A DNA stretch of 64,000 nucleotides from Paraburkholderia monticola (GTDB lineage Bacteria; Pseudomonadota; Gammaproteobacteria; Burkholderiales; Burkholderiaceae), in contig NZ_LRBG01000007.1 of NCBI RefSeq assembly GCF_001580545.1, positions 62,001 through 126,000 on the forward strand. The letters run 5' to 3'. The number at the start of each line of letters is the position of its first letter. Position 1 is the first letter of the stretch. A program made the position numbers and the translations under genes. Of this stretch, positions 59,089-64,000 are shown in pieces. Below the pieces are notes generated by a model. The model had not been told where the DNA came from and did no database searches. It was given only the letters and a program-made list of their open reading frames with translations.

Positions 59089-59643
59089 CTAACGCGCACG
59101 CGGCAAACGCGTGAACAAGGTCGGATAGTCGATCACGAGCCCATCGCTATCCACGGTCAGATTCGCGGTGAAATCGCGAAAAATGCCTTCATAGCGGTAT
59201 TCCCGATTCAACTCGATGCACGTGTAGGCCTGCCCGACGCGCGTGACCTGCAAGTCCGGCGTCGAGATATACGCGAGCTCGATCGGCCGACGTTCGCCTT
59301 CGGCCAGTTGCAGGCGGCGGATCGGCAACGTGTTGGTGTACGGCGTCGCGGCGATGTCGATGTCGATGCAGCCTTCGAGCGCGCTGAGCGCGAGGCCGTG
59401 CCCATCGTGCCAGTGGCCATCGCCGTCGCCATGCAATTCCACTTCGCCACCGCCGACGATCTTCAGTCGTGCATAGCGCGTGCGCCAACGCGCATCGCAG
59501 CGTACCGCGTAATGCAGCCCGTATGCCTTGCCATAGCGCTGCCCAATCACGACGCTCTCGACGGCGAAGCCGTTCTCGCTCGCATCGAATACCAGATGTT
59601 CGATGCCTTCACCCTCTTCCGAGGTCCATCGTACTTCACGCAT
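59089..59643 (-). CDS. Putative glycolipid-binding domain protein (DUF1089)
   Basis: A 184-aa soluble protein with the all-beta pattern of PF06475: VRWTSEEGEGIEHLVFDASENGF at the start, YAVRCDARWRTRYARL, a Gly/His-rich turn GDGDGHWHDG and the ending FRDFTANLTVDSDGLVIDYPTLFTRL. The binding function was proposed from structure and its physiology is unknown. It is convergent with the acetyltransferase. Confidence 0.85.
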   Translation of the reverse strand: MREVRWTSEEGEGIEHLVFDASENGFAVESVVIGQRYGKAYGLHYAVRCDARWRTRYARLKIVGGGEVELHGDGDGHWHDGHGLALSALEGCIDIDIAATPYTNTLPIRRLQLAEGERRPIELAYISTPDLQVTRVGQAYTCIELNREYRYEGIFRDFTANLTVDSDGLVIDYPTLFTRLPRAR

Positions 59644-59831
59644 CGGTGTCTCCTCGCGAAACGGCGCAACGAGCGCGCCGGACTTTCATCGTAGCGCGAA
59701 AGCCCACGCGACAGGCAGCCCCAACCCAGGCGCGCACGGCCGGCAAATAGCCACTATCAACGCGCGACGATGCCTGCGCGGCTTCTTCTCGACTATGCTC
59801 GCGGTTTGCCGAGACTCCGAACCCGCCTCCG

Positions 59832-60704
59832 ATGCACGCCGCCGCGACCGATGCGCCATCCTCCTCGCTCAGCGCCCCGCTGCGTACGCTGCTGCGCAGC
59901 TTCGGTCAGATCGTGCTGCAACCGAACGCCGCGACCGGCGCGTGCATGCTCGGCGCATGGCTGCTGAGCGAGCCGCGCCTCGTGTGCGCCGCGCTGCTCG
60001 GCGCGATCGCGGCCAACGTGAGCGGGCTGCTCGCCGGCGCCGCCGACACCGAGATGCGCGCCGGCCTGCTCGGCTTCAACGGCGCGTTGGCGGGCCTCGC
60101 CGCGTTCAGCTTCATCGACGATCGCCCGACCGCCGCGGCTGTCGCGATTCTCGCCGCGACCGGCAGCGCATGGCTGTTGCAACCGTGGTCGCGCTGGCTG
60201 CGCGCGCGTGGCCTCGGCTATCTGTCGAGCCCGTGCCTGATCGTGACGTGGCTATGGTTATCGCTGATCGCGAGCGGTCCGTTGCCAGTGAACTCCCCTA
60301 CGGCTCATCCGCTCGACGCAACGCGTTTCGCGAGCGGCGTGCTCGCGGGCGTGGCGCAGACCGGCTTCGCGTCGGGCGCGCCGGCGGGTGTGCTCGTGCT
60401 GCTCGGGATTGCCGCCGCCTCACGGAAGCACGCGCTCCATGCGCTCGCCGGCGCGGCACTCGGGAGCAGCGCGCATCTGCTGCTCGGCGCGAGCGTTCCT
60501 TCATTCGACGCCGGTTTTTCAGGGTTCAACGGTGCGCTGACCGCGCTCGCGCTCGCCGACGCAGGCTATGCAGCGATGCTCGTCGGCGTCGCGCTGTCGG
60601 TACTGCTGCAAGCAGCCGTTATGCACTTCGGTTGGCCCGCGATGACCGCGCCTTTCGTGCTCGCGACATGGAGCGTACAGGCGCTCCGGCGGCGCCTCGC
60701 GTAA
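59832..60704 (+). CDS. Urea transporter (UT family)
   Basis: A 290-aa channel-like membrane protein with two homologous halves. Each half holds the family hallmark: GFNGALAGLAAFSF near residue 78 and GFNGALTALALADAG near residue 232. LSSPCLIVTWLW is close to the LxxPF/W pore segment. It would move urea down its gradient across the inner membrane. No urease gene is in this window. The N-terminal ~15 residues are a polar leader. Confidence 0.88.
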   Translation: MHAAATDAPSSSLSAPLRTLLRSFGQIVLQPNAATGACMLGAWLLSEPRLVCAALLGAIAANVSGLLAGAADTEMRAGLLGFNGALAGLAAFSFIDDRPTAAAVAILAATGSAWLLQPWSRWLRARGLGYLSSPCLIVTWLWLSLIASGPLPVNSPTAHPLDATRFASGVLAGVAQTGFASGAPAGVLVLLGIAAASRKHALHALAGAALGSSAHLLLGASVPSFDAGFSGFNGALTALALADAGYAAMLVGVALSVLLQAAVMHFGWPAMTAPFVLATWSVQALRRRLA

Positions 60705-60846
60705 CGGCACGGCACGTCGTGCCGCGTCGCCACCGCAGCGGTATTGTGCGGTAGCATCGCAAGCCGGTTCGCGCGTCGCGCGGCCTCGCATGCCAGCAAG
60801 CTTCTTGCACTGGCGATCAATCGCCTGAGGCCAACAGGAGACAGAT

Positions 60847-61623
60847 ATGTCGTTCGCCCACTCCCCCACCGGCCGCATCGCCGAGTCCGGTCCGCTGTCG
60901 GAGGCGGAACAGCAGACCCGCATCGATCTGGCCGCAGCCTATCGACTGGCCGCACTGAACGGCTGGGACGATCTGATCTACACCCATATTTCCGCAAGCG
61001 TGCCCGGCGAGCCCGGCCACTTCCTGATCAACCCGTTCGGACTGGCGTTCGATGAAGTGTGCGCGTCGAATCTCGTGAAGATCGACATCGCGGGCAACAT
61101 CGTCGGCGCGAGCGAGCATGCGGTGAATGCGACCGGCTTCGCGCTGCACGCGGCCGTGCACGCCGCGCGCGACGACGCGTTCTGCGTGATGCATCTGCAT
61201 AACACCGCGGGCGTGGCCGTGTCGGCACAACCTGCCGGCCTGCTGCCGGCCTCGCAGCACGCGCTGCGCTTTTACGGCCAGCTCGCCTATCACGACTACG
61301 AAGGCCTCGCGTTCACGCCGGCCGAAGGCGAGCGCCTCGTCGCGCATCTCGCCGACAAGCCCGCGATGCTGTTGCGCAATCACGGCACGCTGACGCTCGG
61401 TTGCACCGTTGCGGAAGCCTATGTGCTGATGGCGACGCTGCTGAAGGCCTGCGAAATCCAGATTCAGGCGCAAACGTGCGACGCGCCGCTGATCGTGCCG
61501 AGCGATGCGGTCGCCGCGCGCACGGCGGAGCAACTCTACGATGGCGGTGCGATCGAAGGTGCGCTCGAATGGCCCGCGCTGCTGCGCAAGCTCGATCGGC
61601 TCGATCGCACTTATCGCGCGTGA
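60847..61623 (+). CDS. Class II aldolase/adducin family protein
   Basis: A 258-aa protein. AAYRLAALNGWDDLIYTHISASVPG opens the fold. Zinc ligands come from the His pair in CVMHLHNTAGVAVS and the His in LRNHGTLTLG, with a likely catalytic Glu nearby. Members are sugar-phosphate aldolases or close relatives without phosphate specificity. CAGGAGA lies just ahead of the ATG. The next gene, a tautomerase 58 bases on, suggests that the pair handles one keto-acid or enol product. Confidence 0.88.
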   Translation: MSFAHSPTGRIAESGPLSEAEQQTRIDLAAAYRLAALNGWDDLIYTHISASVPGEPGHFLINPFGLAFDEVCASNLVKIDIAGNIVGASEHAVNATGFALHAAVHAARDDAFCVMHLHNTAGVAVSAQPAGLLPASQHALRFYGQLAYHDYEGLAFTPAEGERLVAHLADKPAMLLRNHGTLTLGCTVAEAYVLMATLLKACEIQIQAQTCDAPLIVPSDAVAARTAEQLYDGGAIEGALEWPALLRKLDRLDRTYRA

Positions 61624-61681
61624 ACGCGCGAGCGGATTCGCTTCACCCTATCCCCACCCCTCAACCCCACGGAGCAACCTC

Positions 61682-61867
61682 ATGCCCACGTTTCATATCG
61701 AACTCTTCGAAGGCCGTACGCTGGAACAGAAACGCCAGTTCGTCGAAGCGATCACGAAAGCCACCTGCGAGTCGCTCGGCGTCGAGCCGAACTCGGTCGA
61801 CATCATTCTCACCGACGTGAAGCGCGAAAACTGGGCAACCGGTGGGCGGTTGTGGTCTGAGGCCTGA
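61682..61867 (+). CDS. 4-oxalocrotonate tautomerase family protein
   Basis: A 61-aa protein with the compact 4-OT fold. Pro immediately follows the initiator Met (MPTFHIELFEGRTLEQKRQF) and becomes the N-terminal catalytic proline. The helix QFVEAITKATCESLGV and strand DIILTDVKRENWA complete the monomer of a hexamer. It interconverts enol and keto forms of 2-oxo acids. It is coupled with the aldolase gene. Confidence 0.9.
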   Translation: MPTFHIELFEGRTLEQKRQFVEAITKATCESLGVEPNSVDIILTDVKRENWATGGRLWSEA

Positions 61868-61916
61868 TCGATCTGAAGACGACAAAACCGTCACCCTGAT
61901 GTCGCGATGATCTGGC

Positions 61917-61940
61917 AGCGCTGGCGAGGCCAGCGCTTTC
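61917..61940 (+). terminator. Weak terminator after the aldolase-tautomerase operon
   Basis: AGCGCTGGC at 61917-61925 and GCCAGCGCT at 61929-61937 form a perfect 9-bp stem with a 3-base loop, followed by only TTC. Lies 49 bases past the tautomerase stop. Confidence 0.55.
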
Positions 61941-61962
61941 GATGCATCAAAATGGCGTATCG

Positions 61963-61995
61963 AAAAAAAAAAGCTGCGCACTCGACGTGCGCAGC
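61963..61995 (-). terminator. Strong rho-independent terminator of the porin gene
   Basis: GCTGCGCAC at 61973-61981 and GTGCGCAGC at 61987-61995 form a perfect 9-bp stem with a 5-base loop. On the minus strand the stem is followed by a run of ten T (A-run 61963-61972). Confidence 0.93.
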
Positions 61996-62071
61996 TTGCG
62001 AGACTGACGACGCGAAAAAACTGCGTCGATGTGGCGGCAAAACAACGTGCCGCCACGTATTCAGTAACTGT

Positions 62072-63283
62072 TTAGAACTTGTGGATGATACCGACGCCGA
62101 TCGCGGTCTGGCTACGCGACGAGGACGGCGAACCGTTCTGGCCGTCGCCGATGCTTGCCACTGCGTTGATGATCGACTTGCCGTTGCCCGACAGCGTCTG
62201 GCCGCTAGCACGCTGATACGCTTCGAGTGCGTACAGGCCGGTGCGCTTGGACAGCGTGTAGTACTGCGACAGGTTGAACTGGTTGTACGTAGCCGTTTCC
62301 TGGATGCCGTTCGACGACGTTGCACGGGTGTAGCTATAGCCAGCAGCCACGTCCAGCACCGAGATCGGCTTCCAGTGCAGCACTGCGCCACCGGTGTTCC
62401 AGATCTGCGTGCCGTGGAACAGCGAAGCCTGACCTGCCGAGTATTGAACGTTCGAGTATGCGAACGAAACGTCCCACTGCTGGTTGAACGCGTAACCACC
62501 GGTCACCGCGACGCGCTGCTGCTTTGCTGCGGTCTGGAAGCCGTTGTTGATTGCCGACACCGACGGCTGCGAGCCGTTGTTCGTCGTCGTGGAATTCCAC
62601 GCCGGCGTGCCAACCGTTGCCGCGTTGTCGATGCGCTGGATACCTGCAGCGATACCGACCGGGCCGTTCAGGTACTGTGCCGCCACGCTCCACGTCTGGC
62701 CGGCTGCGAAGCTACCCGCGTTGCCGCCCAGTGCGTACGAACCGCTGACCGTCAGACCAGCGAAGCTCGGCGACGTGTAGACCAGCTGATTGTTCACACG
62801 GAAAGTCGTATCCAGCGAGTCGATATCACCCGGGTGTGCACCGTATGCGCCGGTGAGCCACGTGGTCGGGCTGTACGGCGACAGCAGCGTGTAGTACGAC
62901 GTGTAGCCGCGGCCTGCCGTCAGCGTACCGAACTGAGCGTTCGTCAGGCCAACCCATGCCTGGCGGTTGAATGCCAGACCCGTCACGCTTTCCGCGCCGT
63001 TCGCGCTGTTAAAGCCTTGTTCCAACTGGAAAATCGTCTTCGTACCGCCACCCAGATCTTCCGAGCCCTTCAAACCGAAACGGCTGCCTGCCCAGATGCC
63101 TTGGATCATCTTGACTTGCGAGTTGCCCGGGATGGTTTGCGGCTTCGCTGCCGTGGTCAGCCCAGCCGAGCTGTTCTGCCAACCAATACCCGTATCGACG
63201 ATACCGTAAAGCGTCACGCTGCTTTGCGCATGCGCGCCCAGGGCGACCAACCCCAAGGCAGAAGCTAAGAGAGTCTTTTTCAT
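62072..63283 (-). CDS. Gram-negative porin (OmpC-like, beta-proteobacterial)
   Basis: A ~403-aa outer-membrane trimeric porin. The signal peptide KKTLLASALGLVALGAHA is followed by SSVTLYGIVDTGIGW, the standard start of this porin family. The rest is alternating beta-strands with NRQAWVGLT and GSRFGLKGSEDLGGGTKTIFQLEQGF, and the protein ends in the terminal Phe (GVGIIHKF) needed for outer-membrane insertion. AGAGGAG before the ATG at 63283. The codon choice is more uniform than in neighbours, as in highly expressed genes. It follows a TRAP permease gene on the same strand by 78 bases and may be part of that uptake operon. Confidence 0.95.
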   Translation of the reverse strand: MKKTLLASALGLVALGAHAQSSVTLYGIVDTGIGWQNSSAGLTTAAKPQTIPGNSQVKMIQGIWAGSRFGLKGSEDLGGGTKTIFQLEQGFNSANGAESVTGLAFNRQAWVGLTNAQFGTLTAGRGYTSYYTLLSPYSPTTWLTGAYGAHPGDIDSLDTTFRVNNQLVYTSPSFAGLTVSGSYALGGNAGSFAAGQTWSVAAQYLNGPVGIAAGIQRIDNAATVGTPAWNSTTTNNGSQPSVSAINNGFQTAAKQQRVAVTGGYAFNQQWDVSFAYSNVQYSAGQASLFHGTQIWNTGGAVLHWKPISVLDVAAGYSYTRATSSNGIQETATYNQFNLSQYYTLSKRTGLYALEAYQRASGQTLSGNGKSIINAVASIGDGQNGSPSSSRSQTAIGVGIIHKF

Positions 63284-63361
63284 TTTTACTCCTCTGTTAA
63301 AAACTTTCTGATGCGGCCTGGGCAAGCGCCGCTGAGTGTGGGAAAGACGTTTTTATTTGGA

Positions 63362-64000
63362 TCAGAACACCGGGTGACCGTTGATGATGCTCGGCAACCA
63401 GGTCGAGAACCACGGGACATAGGTGACGATATTGATGGCCGAGAAGATAGCGAGGTAATACGGCCACGCCACCTTAGTAGTTTCACCTATCGACACATTA
63501 CCAATAGCGCAACCAATGAACTGCACCGAGCCAATCGGCGGATGCACGAGACCCAATGCGCAGTTCAGCAGAATCATGATGCCGAACTGAACCGGGCCCA
63601 CGCCGTTGTGCATCGCCATCGGCAGGAACAACGGGGTCGTGATCAGGATGTGCGCCGCCATGTCGACGAACGTACCGAGGAACACCTGAATCACGTTGAT
63701 GTACAACAGCATCAGCCAGGGCAGCGAGGTCGCGCCGTCGAGCATGCGTTCGATCGCATCCGGAATTTCCAGGTACGCCATCTGGAAGCGCAGCATGTTC
63801 GACACACCGATCAGCAGCAGCACCACGCCGGTCGTTTTCGCTGCCTTGCCGAGCGCATGGCCGAGCTTCTTCATCGTCAGCGTGCGATACACGACGATGG
63901 TCAGTATCAGCGAATAACCCACGGCGATCGCGGCCGCCTCTGTTGCGGTGGCAATACCGCGCGCAACACAGAACAGAATGATCGCGATGACCATCAGTCC
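63362..64000 (-). CDS. dctM: TRAP transporter large permease (DctM), C-terminal half
   Basis: Only the last ~213 residues are in the window; the gene continues past the right edge. The segment carries several membrane helices with the DctM pattern: VFLGTFVDMAAHILITTPLFLPMAM and LNCALGLVHPPIGSVQFIGCAIG, the latter with the conserved proline pair. Together with a small permease and a binding protein, which should lie beyond the edge, it drives sodium-dependent uptake of dicarboxylates or sugar acids. The porin downstream fits the outer-membrane step. Confidence 0.92.
   Translation of the reverse strand, partial: GLMVIAIILFCVARGIATATEAAAIAVGYSLILTIVVYRTLTMKKLGHALGKAAKTTGVVLLLIGVSNMLRFQMAYLEIPDAIERMLDGATSLPWLMLLYINVIQVFLGTFVDMAAHILITTPLFLPMAMHNGVGPVQFGIMILLNCALGLVHPPIGSVQFIGCAIGNVSIGETTKVAWPYYLAIFSAINIVTYVPWFSTWLPSIINGHPVF

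Overview
The window is high-GC DNA with dense, short-spaced genes and a gene set typical of a soil or plant-associated Burkholderiales bacterium. Paraburkholderia/Burkholderia is the best guess. The clues are a DUF3331 protein, a Burkholderia-type intergenic repeat, many AraC/LysR/GntR/MocR regulators, a single-polypeptide class II ribonucleotide reductase and a beta-proteobacterial porin. I saw no rRNA, tRNA, CRISPR array, insertion sequence or prophage.

Layout. 1-7 kb: the tail of an esterase, an AI-2E family permease, DUF3331, nrdJ, an unrecognised gene and an AraC regulator. 7-18 kb: the most coherent system. On the minus strand lie suyA-suyB (sulfolactate sulfo-lyase), a DctA-type carboxylate importer, an Ldh2-family dehydrogenase (comC-like) and a cytoplasmic three-subunit molybdoenzyme (soeABC-like). 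They are headed by a divergent GntR regulator, with a D-2-hydroxyacid dehydrogenase (slcC-like) just beyond it. Read together they give: sulfolactate uptake, interconversion of its enantiomers through sulfopyruvate, cleavage to pyruvate plus sulfite, and oxidation of sulfite to sulfate into the quinone pool. 18-20 kb: a diguanylate cyclase and an Abm-domain protein. 20-25 kb: a CusRS/HprRS-type two-component system, divergent from a DUF5666 secreted protein, a cytochrome b and a Tat-type sulfite-oxidase-fold enzyme, with a CusR-like box between them. 25-29 kb: an AraC/alcohol dehydrogenase pair resembling yqhC-yqhD, a long inverted repeat and a LysR regulator. 29-35 kb: nucleoside hydrolase, zwf, a ketimine reductase/ornithine cyclodeaminase-like enzyme, a Cys-rich secreted peptide, a C39-like peptidase and a FAD amino-acid oxidoreductase.

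35-41 kb: hipBA with a 23-bp palindromic operator, then a signalling set made of an HTH-receiver protein, a hybrid histidine kinase and a periplasmic sulfite-oxidase-fold protein that lacks the molybdenum cysteine. 41-47 kb: a phosphoribosyltransferase-HAD fusion, a NERD-UvrD helicase, a glutathione transferase, a Ktr/Trk potassium system and a Zur-like regulator. 47-56 kb: a receiver protein, RraA, a TetR/MFS pair, a zinc-ribbon membrane protein, an orphan TAXI binding protein and a MocR/EamA pair. 56-64 kb: an RpiR regulator, a two-repeat zinc-binding protein, a GNAT acetyltransferase, a DUF1089 protein, a urea transporter, an aldolase/tautomerase pair, a porin and a TRAP permease cut by the window edge.

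Starts were refined by hand from Shine-Dalgarno spacing where possible. All functions are homology and motif inferences from reading the sequence, and no database search was run.
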